Source: Heliocybe sulcata (Eukaryota; Basidiomycota; Agaricomycetes; Gloeophyllales; Gloeophyllaceae). From it: 64,000 nucleotides of DNA. How positions within the stretch are numbered: position 1 is the first letter of the stretch; the number at the start of each line of letters is the position of its first letter. The notes under the pieces are model-generated. The model was not told the origin of the DNA. It searched no databases and worked only from the letters and a program-made list of their open reading frames with translations. Location of the stretch: assembly GCA_004369045.1 (NCBI GenBank), contig ML213504.1:839508-903507 (forward strand), in the 5' to 3' direction. Positions 37,894 through 49,990 of the stretch are shown piece by piece. The translations under genes and the position numbers were made by a program.

Positions 37894-39664
37894 ATGTCCT
37901 GGAAAGAACACTTTGACCGCGGCGTGAAAGCATTCCGGTCGTCGAATTTGGAAGAAGCCCTCACCCACTTCACCAGGGTGAGCATACTGCCATATGGCGC
38001 ACCAGCACTCACTGATTTACGGTCGTTAGGCTGTGGAAAGCGGTGGAAACCACGTTAACCTCTACGATTCACGCGCAGCCGTATTGGAAAGGCTCGGTCG
38101 GTCCAAAGACGCACTGAAGGATGCCAAGGCTACCATCGATGCGGACCCAGCTCGATGGCAGGGTTACGCTCGCGCCTCCAGGCTCTTCCTCGAGCTGCAC
38201 AAGTACGCTCCCGCAATTACAATGGCTGACATGGCTCTGGAGAGACTGAAGAACGGGGACGCCAGGAGGGCTGAGGGAATCGTCGCGATCAAGAGAAAAG
38301 CCGAAACTGCACATGCTGCTCTTGCCCAACGGGAGCAAGCGCGACGAGCGGCTACATTTTACCACTTCGGCAAGCTGCCTGTCGAGATCATCACGTCTAT
38401 ATTCTTGTTGCATGCCGACGCTCATCCATCTGGATCTATCATGCTGTCACATGTCTGCCAGCACTGGAGGGGCATAGCTCTGAACACCCCGGCTCTGTGG
38501 AGTACTTTGATCCTTTCACGGCATCCGCGCAAGAAAGCATTGCTGTGGCATAGTCGTACTGGAGGCATGATCAGGGAGTTGATAGTCCGCCACGGAGTAA
38601 GTGGAACCGGGATGCCACCATTCAAGTGCCTACGGGTATTCAAGACCTCATCGTCGGAGATGACTGTCGAGCATTTGCTGGAACCTCTTGACGTCCATGA
38701 GCAAGAGCAATTGATTATCGGTCTGGAAGAGGTAATGCTCCAGGACTGCCCTACAAGGGCTTTGGTCTCTCAAACCATGCCCGCTCTGCGTCATCTGGAA
38801 ATCCGCTCAGTTACGACGTTCGACTGGAATGCTGCTGCCACCCATATCACGTCTCTCCGAACTCTCATCGTGCACGAATCCAATTATCCCTTGGGCGGCG
38901 TCCTCACGCTTCTTCGAGCCAACTCTATGCTCGAGGTTGTGTCGTTCATGGCCGAGCCTGGCAAGGCTCACTTGTTTGCCTCTGGTGCTGATGTGGATCT
39001 CACAGGATTTCCTTTGCCATGTCTTCGATCACTCGAAATTGGTAACTTCGATGTATGGTCGGATCTGTTCTTCGTTGTGATCTCTGCACCGTCACTTGAG
39101 TCTCTCAAGTTGACAGCTCTACGATCCCGACAGGACGCAGTACTCCACAAACTGAAGATGGACGGCATCCCGCATCTCAGAGAGCTGCGGATACAGAAGT
39201 GCAGTGTTTCACCAACGACGATACTTCGCACACTACAGCATGCAGATGCACTAGAGACGCTTGAGTTGTCACATATGGGAGATGTCAGCGTCGGGGCTCG
39301 CATGGGTGGAGACATCAACGTGATAATCGAAGCTCTCGCAGACGGTCCTCAAGGAGGCGACGCTTCTCTGCTGTGCCCTTCCTTGCAGCATCTTAACGTC
39401 TCCAATTCTCCGGATGTCAAGACGGGACCACTAATCCGACTCGTCAAAGCACACCTAGCTGGAGATAACAAATCTGCAGAAAGCCAAGCTCCCCAGTCGC
39501 AGACATCCGGGGAGGATGGGAAGCCAAAGATAAAGCCGTTGCAGTCTCTGATCATGGACGGCTGTCCTCTGATCGATTCGGAGACTCTACCATGGTTCAG
39601 AAGCAAGGTTCCTCTTCTGAGCTGCGCATATATGAGCAAGAAAGCAGCGGGCTATAAGCGATGA
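37894..39664 (+). CDS. TPR, F-box and LRR protein, Dia2/Pof3 type
   Basis: Substrate receptor of an SCF ubiquitin ligase. Two exons (37894-37977 and 38030-39664) give 572 residues. Residues about 1-110 form TPR repeats (FDRGVKAFRSSNLEEALTHF, NLYDSRAAVLERLGRSKDAL, WQGYARASRLFLELHKYAPA). The F-box follows at about 150-195 (FGKLPVEIITSIFLLHADAH, then LSHVCQHWRGIALNTPALWS). The rest is leucine-rich repeats (HLEIRSVTTF, LRSLEIGNFDVWSDLFFVV, LRELRIQKCSVSP, LQSLIMDGCPLID). This order of domains is that of budding-yeast Dia2 and fission-yeast Pof3, which act on the replisome; orthology is inferred from architecture. It ends 22 bases before the end of the convergent kinase gene. Confidence 0.82.
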
Positions 39665-39686
39665 CAGCGAAGGATGTGGCTGTATC

Positions 39687-41631
39687 TTATAGCTCGATGC
39701 CCTCTAGATTCGTCCCCTGCATTCGATTGAGCCTGTAACTTATTGCGAGCAGGACAGTGGCCTGTTGACTTACCAGCTTCGGAAGACGGACATAGACATC
39801 TGTTCCTGGATGGAGGTCAAAACGCAAGAATATCACTGACAATCGGTCTGCATACCCCAACCATCCAACGAGACAAGCTCCAAGGAACCTCCAAAATATC
39901 TGGGTGACGGATCAGCGCTCAAGTAGGCATGTCGGGAGTAGCAAGAACCGTCTCACGTTGCAAAGATATTACTCATCGGTAACCCGATCCCTATCCTCGG
40001 ATGCGGTGCGACGCCTGCCTCCGTCTCGATATCTTCTGCCACTGCTGGCGTATCCACACGTAGGTTCGGTGCTGAATCCCGCTGCCTCCGTTTCCACCAC
40101 TGCATCTGTTCGGTCACGGTTGCCTTCATCCCTTGTTTACTCGAGCTGACGGTACGCAGTGCGCCAATGCGGGAAGTGTCCATGCGTGCGGCGTTGCGGA
40201 TGTGGGAGAAGGAAAAGAGGTCGGAGGGGGATTTGATGTATGGTATGACCAGACCGCCTCCTGTAAGCTGAGGTCAGTATAGGAGCACCGAGGAGAGGCG
40301 TGCAATGAACCTTGATCTGATATTCGGATCCCTATTTCGTCGGTGCTGGCTGCTATTGTCGCGAGTATCGGTGGTAAGACAGGCTTGCCGAGGTGCTGGA
40401 GCCCAGTAGCTCGCATTGACTGGTGAGAGAGATAAAGCAGATGAGCAAGAGCGCTCTTCCAATGCTCTAGCATGTGCCTCTACCCACGTTCTTAAGCAGC
40501 TCAAAGACGATATACCTATCAAGGAATTGAGGTTGCGGAATGAACCGTCCAGGATTGACTTACTCCAAATGTTCCCGTATATACGAGAACCTCGTATTCA
40601 GATGACCCTCCACAACCACCTCGGGCCACGCCTTATCCGGATCCTGTGCCTCCACCTGCTCATCTTCGAGGTCGAATGGCCGCTCCCTCAAGAACTTTAC
40701 GCTCTTCTGGATACTCTCGCTCACATTCAGGCCGGTGTCGATGATCCCGACATTGCCTTCCCTTGGTAATGCTCGACGCCCGGCAACGTGGTTGGTCAAG
40801 GCGATCTGGTGCTCTGCGAGGACGCGCCGGGAGATGCGGGAGACGAGCATGCGGCGCATGAAGGAGTCAAGCTCGTCCGGAGGGAGATAGGGTGAGGAGA
40901 GGGAGAGGCCGAGGGAGAGGCTGGGAATGACGGCTGCACTGCATCATAGTCTCTGCGGTCAGTAAGGTGTCGAGATGCAGCCATGGGAGGAATTCACTGT
41001 TCTTCGAGGATACTCGATAGGAAAGTGCAAAATGCCTGGTTGTCCTCCATGGTCTTGATTTCCGGATAGCGACGGAATCTGGAAGTCCGTGACGGCGTAA
41101 GAACAGGTGCTCTGGAGGGGTTCGGAAGGTTTCCCTACTTCTCGAAAGCGGACCAATACAGCTGTAAATTCATAACCGGAGTCATCTGAATAAAATAATA
41201 CAATCTTGGCTGAAGTATCGCACCTCATAGACCTTTGCAACTCCCTCTTGAGTGACCACGACATACGGTAATGTCTGCAAGTCACGTATGCGGTGCGCTA
41301 TTCGAACTGGGAGCTCGGTCCGGACATAGTTCGCGCTCTGTATCAGACGCTCCTCATTCATAGACCGACCAAAGAAGACCTAGAGCCAGGTCGGACATGA
41401 AGCATTGAAATCAATATCTTCTTTCAGAAAAATAACAGGCCATAGACGCACCAGCTGCCTGAGAGTTAACCGTTTAGCCTCTTTGGATGCATACAGCTCG
41501 AGCTGTCTGTTCTGATAGAAGTGTAGCGCGTTTGTTGACTGCAGTCGTTTACTACTGCTGTTTGGTGATCTTGCAGCCTTCGTAGCACAAGAACGGCATA
41601 TCCAGGGAGTCGATCGGGCAACGCAGAGCAT
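39687..41631 (-). CDS. Mitochondrial pyruvate/branched-chain dehydrogenase kinase
   Basis: Phosphorylates the E1 subunit of a mitochondrial 2-oxo acid dehydrogenase complex and switches it off. The N-terminus is Arg/Ser-rich (MLCVARSTPWICRSCATKAA), fitting import, then FYQNRQLELYASKEAKRLTL and, later, RMLVSRISRRVLAEHQIALT. The GHKL ATPase motifs are made by splicing: N-box IVFELLKN-SMRAT, G1 box RISDQG-GGLV, and G2 region RIGIGLPMSNIFAT-YFGGSLEL. The C-terminus, after three short introns, is GTDVYVRLPKL-GTNLEGIEL ending at 39687, nearly identical to the family ending. The NLEG tail and GLQHLGKPVLPP segment fit the BCKDK/PDK group; I cannot tell which substrate from sequence alone. About 430-450 residues. 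Confidence 0.9.
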
Positions 41632-41872
41632 GATCCAAGTGAGCGCTGAAGGCGCGTTGCACGGTATCCGGTAGATAGAGCCGAGTCATTGATAGAAGTA
41701 AACAGAGTTGTAATGATCGGCACTAGTAACTTAAGTCAATTGACCGGGGTGTCATTCACTGAATTATAACGTTGTATTGCAGTGTATTCCCTGTGACGCC
41801 ATTACCACTGCGAGGCGTACAAATACTTCTACACTGACTGTCTGCAGAGGCTCTGTAACGTAGACGAGACAG

Positions 41873-42917
41873 TCAGAAAATGCCTTCCGACCTGAGAGCA
41901 CCAATGATTAGGAAGGCCGACCGACGGTCTCTCTCTAAACCTATCCAGTCGCCCTTCCTCGTGACAGGCAAGTCTTGGTCGCCAGATACAAAAATTTCAT
42001 CGACTATCTCCTCCTTCTTCTCCTCAGCCTGGCCTTCCTCTTCCTGTTCACGGTCCCACAGGACCTCTTCCCACTGTGTATCGCTGATAGTCACAGCCAC
42101 AATCTTCGCGTCTCGGACGTTTGGCAGAATTGCTGTAAGAAGGTTCGAGAGTAACTCGGAAGCACTGTCTGCTGTTTGGGAGTGCAGTACGGGGAGAGGC
42201 TTGTATTCGGCCTGAGTGGAAGGTAAACATTGCGATTCCTGCTACTAGCGCAGATGACGCACCTCGAGAAGCATTCCCTTGGTGGAATGTGCTCCGCCTC
42301 CCATATACACGGTCCCTGCACGGACGATCCAATCACTGCCAATCTGCCATATTGCACCCTCTACTCGGATCTGCGAGCCAGACAACCCTCGCTGTTCGGT
42401 CCCTGTCTGGCGAGACGGTACCCACTTTCCTTTCAATTGGGTGAGAAGCTGTTCCAAAGCGCCAGGCGGCCTTAGAGTCAGAAACGTTGAACGGTAGTGG
42501 GGAGGATCAGGAATTGGCTGTGACGGGTCCAGAGTCGCGATGTGCGCAAGAAGCTCTGCTCTTGTTGGTGCCAATGGGTCTTCGAGTACAACGAAAACGT
42601 TCTCCCCCATTGTCAGTGCGGCCATGGTACGCTCAGCTGGTGCACTATATCCGGGAATGGTCCCAAGGGTGGATCGATACGAGCGGATAGACAGTCTCCA
42701 TGGTCCTATGGGTTTCTCCTGTCAGCGCATGCTAAATTCAGCATAGTATCATAGAGTTCGACTAGGTGGCACAGACATCGTAATTGTGCTTTATGTGCTC
42801 AGAGACGAGATCGAGCCCAGTGCTAGGAGCATTGATCCATCGAGCCAATCTGTTGCCGCAGTCAGTGCATTTAGGAGGTATACAGGGACATTGATTATCC
42901 AACCCACTGAAGCCCAT
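41873..42917 (-). CDS. MED20: Mediator complex subunit 20
   Basis: Head-module subunit of Mediator, which links transcription factors to RNA polymerase II. The N-terminus is assembled from small exons: MGFSG from 42917, then LARWINAPSTGLDLVSEHIK ending HNYD, then EKPIGPWRLSIRSYRSTLGT and IPGYSAPAERTMAALTMGEN. The core has the TRF/Med20 pattern (FVVLEDPLAPTRAELLAHIA, IRVEGAIWQIGSDWIVRAGT). A further intron (about 42198-42249) joins to AEYKPLPVLHSQTADSASEL and ends at 41873 with a Glu-rich loop and FLIIGALRSEGIF. The internal ATG at 42625 is not the true start because upstream exons keep frame and match family sequence. Four exons, about 235 residues. It diverges from ORC4 over 226 bases. Confidence 0.85.
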
Positions 42918-43143
42918 CTCTGAGATCCCTTCTGGATTACTATAGAGCCACAAATGAAGGCGCGGCAGGCGAGGGTACTTAGTAGGCTCGAAGAATGTGG
43001 CGCGAACTGGTGTGACCAGTCACAGTCAGTCGTGACTGGTCGCGTTCTCTGCGCGCGTGTCGCCGATCGCTTGCCACATTCACAGCGCTTCGTCCAGCGG
43101 ACATTCATCGATATTCACCCCCCTTGTCCGTCGCCAAATAGTT

Positions 43144-45717
43144 ATGGCTCCTCGGCGCGGACCAGCGGCTAGCACATCCGCTCCTGACGACGCAGCAACC
43201 AAACCCCGGCCAAGAACACGATCTCAGAAGCCCGCTCTCGAGACACCAGCCTCCCCATCTCCTGCTCCATCAAAGCAACGCAGACGTCCCCCAGGAATCC
43301 GAGAAAAAGATGGCGAGCCTGATCCAGTCGCTAGGAGGACACGCAATAAGGTCTCCGTAGAGCCACCACGTGAAGAAGCGTCGGAGGATGAGCTTAACAT
43401 TTCTCCGTCGAAACGGACCAGGCCCGCAAGGAATGGTGCAAGAGTGGTCCCTGATATAAACGAAGAAGCAGAGGGAGCGAAACCGAAACCTCGTATGTTC
43501 ATGGATTCTGTCGAGATTGCGACGCCGCCGAAACTGTACTCGCAAGGTACCACGCGTGGACGCAAGAAGATCGAAGCGCGAAACTCTACAGTCGACGAGC
43601 TTGAAACACCAGCTCTACCTGTAACTAGACGGAGCCGAAAGAATGTCCAGCATGAACAGCTTCAAGAACCCACGCCAGAGATATCCGAGGACATAGCTCT
43701 GCCCGCGCCAGTTAAGCGCGGACGGAAAATCAAGCAGGTGGAAGAACCCTTGCCGGATGAACCGGAAGTGGCTGCAGTGTCTGAGCCAGCTTCACTAACT
43801 AAGCCTGGGCGCAAAAAGGTCCATGTAGTACCTTCGCCGGATAAACCTGAGGAGGTCGTACCACCCAACCGTGGACGAAAGGAAGTTCGGCCTGAAGAAA
43901 ATCCACCAGATCTTTCGGGGGACGTGATGTTCCCAGCACCAGTTACACCAGCCAAGAAGACGAGAACCAGGACTGTGCAGGATAATGCCCCTCCTATAAC
44001 CCCCATTAAGAGACGCAGTCCATCACCCATCAGGACTTCCCCTTCGAAAAGGGCCAAGCTCTCCCATCTGACCGATTCTCCGTCGAAACTTTCCCGTGGC
44101 GTTCTACCTGAAGAATTCCATGCATGCCTGAATGCGCAGAAGAGGGCTATTCTGGTAGCTCTCCAGCGCCCTCCGTTACAGCTCTCTCAAACAGAAGAGA
44201 CGGATAACGAAGAGGAGCCTGCCGCTAATGAATTAGCTTTACAACAACTGGATGACCTTCTCAGAGGAACCGTACAGCGCGGTGAGGGCAACTCCTGTCT
44301 ATTGATTGGTCCTCGTAGTAGCGGGAAGACACGAGTGAGCTATTCCATTATTCAGCTGCGTGTAATCCTCATAACCGTGCATTTAGATAGTGGCAATGGC
44401 CCTTTCATCGCAAAGCCAGCAACCTATTATCATCCGCCTCTCCGGGCATGTCCAAACAAGCGACCGCCTCGCCATGCGCGAAATTGCCCGCCAAGCAGCC
44501 GCCCAAACTGGCTCCTCTTTCCTGGCTGACTCCGACGTCAACGAGCCTACCGAGGACGACACTGACGTCAACCTTGCTCTTCCACCATCTTCCCACTTGC
44601 CTGCATTGATCTCAGTCCTCCCGACGTTGAAGCGACCCGTGGTTGTTATCCTCGATGCTTTCGACCTCTTCGCTCTACACCCTCGGCAGGCGCTTCTGTA
44701 CTGCTTGCTGGACACCGCACAAAGCTGCCGTGTCGCAGATGATATGAACGGTATAGCCGTCATCGGCGTCACCACACGGGTCGATACCATTAACTTACTA
44801 GAGAAGAGAGTCAAGAGCCGCTTCTCGGGGCGTATGCTGCGCACTGCGAGCCCAAGGAAACTCTCAGATTGGATGGCAATGACGCGAGCTGTCCTCACTA
44901 CTCCTGTAGCCGACGAGAATGCGAGTGAGGAATGGTCAGAGATGTGGGAACAAGCTGTAGATCAGTTCTTGGCTGATCGGGCTACGGCAAGTTTGCTGAA
45001 TGATACGTTTGCGCTGACGAGGGATGTGGCGACGTTGGGTCGGATTCTGGTACGTTGTGTGCATGCTGGGACGTATGACAGAGATCTGACTGATTTGCTC
45101 TCCAGATATCGGTCGTTCTGGCCCTCTCGCCTTCGAAACCCTTCCCGACCCACATCCTGCTGAAGTCAGCGACATTAGAACAGAGATGCCCGCCCAGACT
45201 GCCGTTCCTGCAATGTGCGTTTACCATCTTTCATTGCGTGTTCCTCTCTGACTTCGCCATTCCTCAATTCTTATCAATGTTAGCCCTCTCCTACCCTTGC
45301 ATGTGCCTCCTGGTTGCCGCGATGCACGCTAGGACGAGTGGGCACGACTCCTTTACCTTCGAGATGCTACACGAGATGTTTAGGGACCAGGTGCGCACCT
45401 CATCCGCCGCGCCGGTCCAACTCGCTGGCGGGAGTGTTGGGATGATGAAGTGTAGTCGGGAGGTCTTGATGGCGGTAAGCAGACCATCCTCAGATTCTAC
45501 CATCCCATGGCTGTGCATATCTGACTTGGTGGCCTCCCATTAGGCATTCGAATATATGATCAAAGTCCGCGGTTTCGTCATCTCTGGTTCTAATCCAGCG
45601 AACGTGGCAAAGGAGTTCGGGAAGTACAGGTGTATGGCGGAGAGGGAGGAGGTGAAGAAGGCGATCGAGAAGCAAGGCGGGACGAATGTGAAGAAGTGGT
45701 TTAGCAAGGCAAAGTGA
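43144..45717 (+). CDS. ORC4: Origin recognition complex subunit 4
   Basis: AAA+ subunit of ORC, which marks replication origins in the nucleus. The first ~300 residues are disordered, Lys/Arg/Pro-rich and repetitive (repeats of the type KPGRKKVHVV, VKRGRKIKQV), an extension beyond the compact animal protein. The AAA+ part begins LPEEFHACLNAQKRAILVAL with Walker A LLIGPRSSGKTR (about 44298-44333). The Walker B region reads VVVILDAFDLFALHPRQALL, with Ala where human ORC4 has Glu (LDEFDLFA). Further exons carry TTRVDTINLLEKRVKSRFSG and the winged-helix C-terminus (CMCLLVAAMHARTSGHDSFT, AFEYMIKVRGFVISGSNPAN), ending KKWFSKAK at 45717. Length is about 780 residues with at least four short introns. 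Confidence 0.92.
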
Positions 45718-45874
45718 AGGACGGATGTACCAATTAGATGTATCAGTATTGTCACTTCTTTGTGTTGTATCAAGAGCGAGGATGACAGGGGAGACGGCTT
45801 GAAGGGCGAACGGCATATTATTACAATAAGATACACGTTACCAACTGCGAGATGGGATTGGAGGTTCCGCAGAT

Positions 45875-47192
45875 TTATTCCGTCTGGCGAGGCCACCAGT
45901 CAGGCCACCAAGGCGAAATCGACCAACCCGACTTCTGGTCTCCTTCCTCAAATGAAAGATTAACATCGCCCTTCTCCCATCCCTCAACATGCTCTAGCCG
46001 TAGTAGAGCGAGACCAACATTCTGCGTAGAGCTTAGAAGCTTGCCGGTCCCTCGAGGTCGCGGTGTGGGCCGATCGTCGTTCGCGGACCGGATAATGGAG
46101 GCGCGGATGTCGAGACCTGGTTGGAAGGAGAGACCGTGATCAGAGAATTCGTTGGATTTGAGAGGACTGGACGGTATGAACCATATCAGACGCGAACAGT
46201 TATCAGAGAGGATGTGCTCACGCTTCGTCGGCAGAGTGGATCACTACTGGGAGTATGCGCTTTCGGACTACGCCGGTGTGATATGTGCGGACTGTCAGTT
46301 CTTGGCCGACGTAACAACCCTTTCTGAAGTCCACTGGAAGGGACGCAGTATGTCAGGGCTAAAACGCAAGAGGAACTCTTCTCGGCGCTCACATGCACCC
46401 ATGATATCCAAGTTGGAGTCCATTGGAAAGGCCTGAGTAGGCACGATATCCGTACTTGACTCCGGGACACCGTTCAGAATACGGTGCAGGAGGTAGGCAT
46501 CGGGGCTGGCTTCATCGTGGCTTGACGCCTCCGGTGCTGAATTGAGGCAACATCAGCCAAGCATTCCGCTCTGGCGCATCATCCTCACCTTTGTCACCCT
46601 TCTGCACAAGCCTTCTGTTTCCCATACCAACCGCACGTCTGTCTCGAATGAGACAGTCTTCCGTGCCCCAAGGCCAGCCTTCAGCTGGTTCCCAGACGGG
46701 CTCGACGACACCACTCCTCGCCCAATTCCACTTCCTCTGAGTTTCCCATGCGCTCTCCTTTTCAGATCCCCAAGATGCCCAGACGTCGTACTGATCTGAG
46801 ACGTCGCGTAGCTTGACCTTCGATCGCAGGACATACCGTTTCAGCAGAGGGAGGAGTTCAGGTGCTTCGGATGGCCGTGCATCGTATTCTATCAGATAGC
46901 CTTTGTCTCCCTTGCCTGGGTCTGTCTGTGTATACACAAAGACATCGTATAATACTCTGCCCTGAAGTCAACATGAATATATTCGTTTTTCAACGACACC
47001 AGAACTACGTGCCTGAGCGTGCAAGAAGGAGGAAAAGAAGGGATTCTTTTGCTGCAGGGGTACAGTGGAAGAGAGAATCCCGTTCAGAAACTCTGCTGCC
47101 TGCGAACCTGTCACAGACAGAATAGACCTATGCAGTACGGGCACGACGGTAGGTGTGCGTCGGATAAGAGCTCGCAAAGCTGGTGGCGGCAT
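45875..47192 (-). CDS. IBA57: Iron-sulfur cluster assembly factor IBA57 (CAF17-like)
   Basis: Mitochondrial folate-binding protein that acts with ISCA proteins in late [4Fe-4S] cluster assembly. The start at 47192 gives a short Arg-rich presequence ([13 protein letters not shown]), then [30 protein letters not shown] across an intron, and [20 protein letters not shown]. The signature is intact after splicing: [20 protein letters not shown], containing KGCYVGQE. A last intron (about 46131-46222) joins to [20 protein letters not shown] and the tail [13 protein letters not shown] ending at 45875. About 360-380 residues. It diverges from PET191 over only 108 bases, and both proteins help build mitochondrial metal centres. 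Confidence 0.9.
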
Positions 47193-47300
47193 GATGGAAA
47201 GCAAGCCCGGCTCGGCCCGATAGGTCCGGGCTCTCTTTCCTTTCGACAAGTTCAAGTTTTGAAATCTCTGACTTAAGCAGCGTCTCTGCTTTTGGCCGCC
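47193..47300. promoter_or_regulatory. 108-base divergent promoter, IBA57 and PET191
   Basis: Both start codons lie within 108 bases, so the two transcripts must start from the same nucleosome-free patch and leaders are very short. No TATA box is visible. Confidence 0.65.
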
Positions 47301-47636
47301 ATGTCTTGCGAACCTCTCATGAACGCTCTCAAAGAGTGTCTGTTGCGCTCGGATTGTGTAGTCAAGCAAGGTCACTTACCATCTGAATGCTTGAAGCATC
47401 ACCTTGACGAACTGCCGGAAGAGTGCCAGTCATTACGGCAGGCGACGTATGAATGTAAGAGGGGACTGGTGAGCGAAAATTAGAGCTTGATATCGTGAAG
47501 TGTCTAATTGACTGCCCAGTTAGACATGCGGAAACGCTTTCGAGGAAGAGGTGCCGGTGCAATTGCGACCAATTTAAAGAAGGAGAGCGGGTCGCCTCCA
47601 GCAGACGCTTCCCCGCCAGCAAGCAGCACATCATAG
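47301..47636 (+). CDS. PET191: Cytochrome c oxidase assembly factor PET191 (COA5)
   Basis: Small mitochondrial intermembrane-space protein needed to assemble complex IV. Two exons (47301-47468 and 47520-47636) give 94 residues. Cys positions C3, C13, C19, C30, C42 and C52 include two CX9C pairs (C3-C13 and C42-C52), the twin-CX9C fold imported by Mia40. The motifs SECLKHHLDELPEECQSLRQ and YECKRGL-LDMRKRFRG match the family closely, the second being completed by splicing. The C-terminal tail (NLKKESGSPPADASPPASST) is longer and more polar than in yeast. An unspliced reading would stop four codons after the exon end. Confidence 0.95.
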
Positions 47637-47885
47637 GGTCTAATGCCGCAATGTCGTAACTTTGCTCGCGCAAGTAAGCTCGAGGAGACGAACTGCCTTC
47701 GTGTCCCGACTAAGCCGGTCTTCCCTCGGCCACTCCCTTCCTCTGGTCCAGGCTTTGCAGCGCCTACAAAAATGACGCCGGACAGACAGTCGGGTTGCTC
47801 AATGTGATATTAGCAGTGCTGCCTATATTCTCATTACATGAAGTACTGGTACACCTCTATCAGCAAACTCCCGTCGGCCAAGACA

Positions 47886-49100
47886 TCACTCCATGTCTGC
47901 AAAGTCCCCTTCGTCAAGATCGTGGGGCTAGCACGAGGACTTATCAGCAATCCTGGCACTACGCAAGTTCACAACCCAAGGGCATACCTCTTTTGGCTCT
48001 TCGTCTTCTCCATACTGCATCGTGTAGTCAATATGACTCAAGACTGTCTCTATTGAATCCGAGTTGGTGAGGTCAAGGGGCAGGAACGACACCAGCGGGT
48101 GATCCTCGATCTTCGAAAACACAAACGCCATACCCCACCTTCGTCAGCCATCGTTCGATGCAAAACTCTATACAAGCGTGAAATGCGCACCAGTTGGACA
48201 ATAGCCTGATTTAGCGCATGGAACTTCGGATTGGAGGTCGTAGCGAGATCACTGGGGGTGCTTCCCAGCGGCGCAGCGATGAGTAAAGGGTCAGGGTCCA
48301 GATATCTCGCTACATCTTTACGTTTGCGGATGCCGTTCCTGCCAGAGGCGGGATCGTCGCTATTTGATGTGACCAAGTCCATCTTGGACATGATGTTGAT
48401 CCATGGGACTTCCAGGTTGACCATCGCGGACATGGCAGAAAGGACACCGCTATACAGTTCCAAGATCAGTATTGCAACTGAGGGATACAAAAGTCGGACG
48501 TACGCGAAGAATTTGTATTTGTCTTCCATGAATTGTGATTCCAGCAGATATGTTGCGCATACGCGGATGCTCATTCGTTGCAAGTCGCGTACGAGGGTAG
48601 GGAGAAAGGGGTGGTGGGTGTATAGCTCAATCTGGCCTCCAATGAGGGAGCAGTTCATTTGCTGTCCTGTATTACGGTACATGCAGAGACATACCTGGAC
48701 AGTCAAAAATGAGATAGTCATCCTCATATCCACCGAGCTCCTCCTCCAACCAGTCCATATTCTCCAGCAGATATCTACGCCATCCCGTCTGATTATCAGT
48801 CTCTGGTCTCCTCCCCTTCGCTCCAACCCACCAAGCTAATTGAAGCGCACTCACTCACTCGAAACAATACACCAGTCCCCCGTTCGGCCCATAGTCGAGC
48901 TCACCCATAACATCCTCCAGGCTAATCAAGTCACGAATGTCGATGACTGGCTCATACTCATGCAAATCCGGGTTGGCTGCGGGGTCGAGGTTGACGAGGT
49001 GCGCCGTGCGCTTCGAGGCGGAGAGGTGATTTAGCAGGCCGTTGCAGAAGGTGGATTTTCCGGCACCGGCAGGGCCGCAGACGAGAACGGCGTAGCGCAT
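47886..49100 (-). CDS. GPN3: GPN-loop GTPase 3
   Basis: Small GTPase that, with GPN1, helps assemble RNA polymerase II and bring it into the nucleus. The start at 49100 leads straight to the P-loop, [20 protein letters not shown]. Then come the switch region [24 protein letters not shown] with the Gly-Pro-Asn signature, [10 protein letters not shown] and, across introns, [20 protein letters not shown], and SKMDLVTSN (guanine specificity). The final intron must be removed: YGEDEEPKE is joined to [13 protein letters not shown], ending at 47886, which fits other fungal GPN3 tails; without it the frame runs to 47928. About 290 residues in several exons. The divergent neighbour PYM is now 983 bases away because of a transposon. 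Confidence 0.95.
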
Positions 49101-49237
49101 TCTGGCTATTCAAGCTGTCAGACGACCTCTGAGAGTAGAGAAATGGATGCGATTCCAAGGCCTAAGTGTCCGAGATAAAGAGATCGAGAGGAGAATTTGT
49201 AACTCCGTCTGAGGCGATCACAGTCTTTATCCCGTTA

Positions 49238-49287
49238 CACAGCGGGAGTTGCACCATTTCGGACGTTACGATATGTTAGTCAAAATG
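49238..49287 (+). repeat. Left terminal inverted repeat of the element
   Basis: Begins CACAGCGGGAGTT and matches the reverse complement of the right end for about 50 bases with a few substitutions. Homology fades after about 49287. Confidence 0.85.
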
Positions 49288-49968
49288 GAAATCAAATCTA
49301 TTTAATTTTGTAATTGATTCCGTAACCTGCAAAACATATTATTCTCGAAATCCTTCATAGCTCCCTACATATATTATCTATTGTAATTCCTTTGGCAAGA
49401 TTGTATAGAAGAGATAAAAATGCCATGCATAATGCCAATAATATATCTTCCTCTGCAATCAATTTAGGACATGACAAAATTTGGGATCTTGGGAGTTCCC
49501 TAAATGTTACTCGATAGATCTTTTTACTTGAACAATAATTCAATAAATACTACAAGATACATAATATCAGCTGCAAACACTGCCCGAAATGGTTATGAAA
49601 ATTATATATTCCGCAACCTTGCGAAAGGTATTGGCCCAGCCGTGAAATACCTTTAGACGTTCGGCTATAGCTTTACTTCCGGTATTAGCTTTCAGATCAG
49701 TGCAAATATATTTCTATATTTTAGTTTTATCTTTCTTTTTTGCAGTTGTGAAATATAATATTGTTTACCACATACTCTCGTTCCCTCAATGTTAAATTTG
49801 GCGATCTGCCACCAGCATGAGCCCGATGTGATATTTTGCAACACATATTGATATCATCAAAATATCGCATATTAAATGTCATTACAATGTTGTATTTAAT
49901 AAAATAAATTGCTATACATCTGCATCACCTTCTCAGTAATTATATCGGCTGCCGTCAAAAGCTAATCC

Positions 49969-49976
49969 TATATATT
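49969..49976 (+). promoter_or_regulatory. Possible TATA box inside the transposon, facing PYM
   Basis: TATATATT lies 115 bases before the PYM ATG, within the element. If used, PYM transcription would start near the right inverted repeat. This rests on position and match only. Confidence 0.3.
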
Positions 49977-49990
49977 TACTATGTCTAATC

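Noticed and set aside
42245-42625. Start of MED20 at 42625
   Set aside because: Upstream exons from 42917 keep frame and supply the expected N-terminus, so this ATG is internal.
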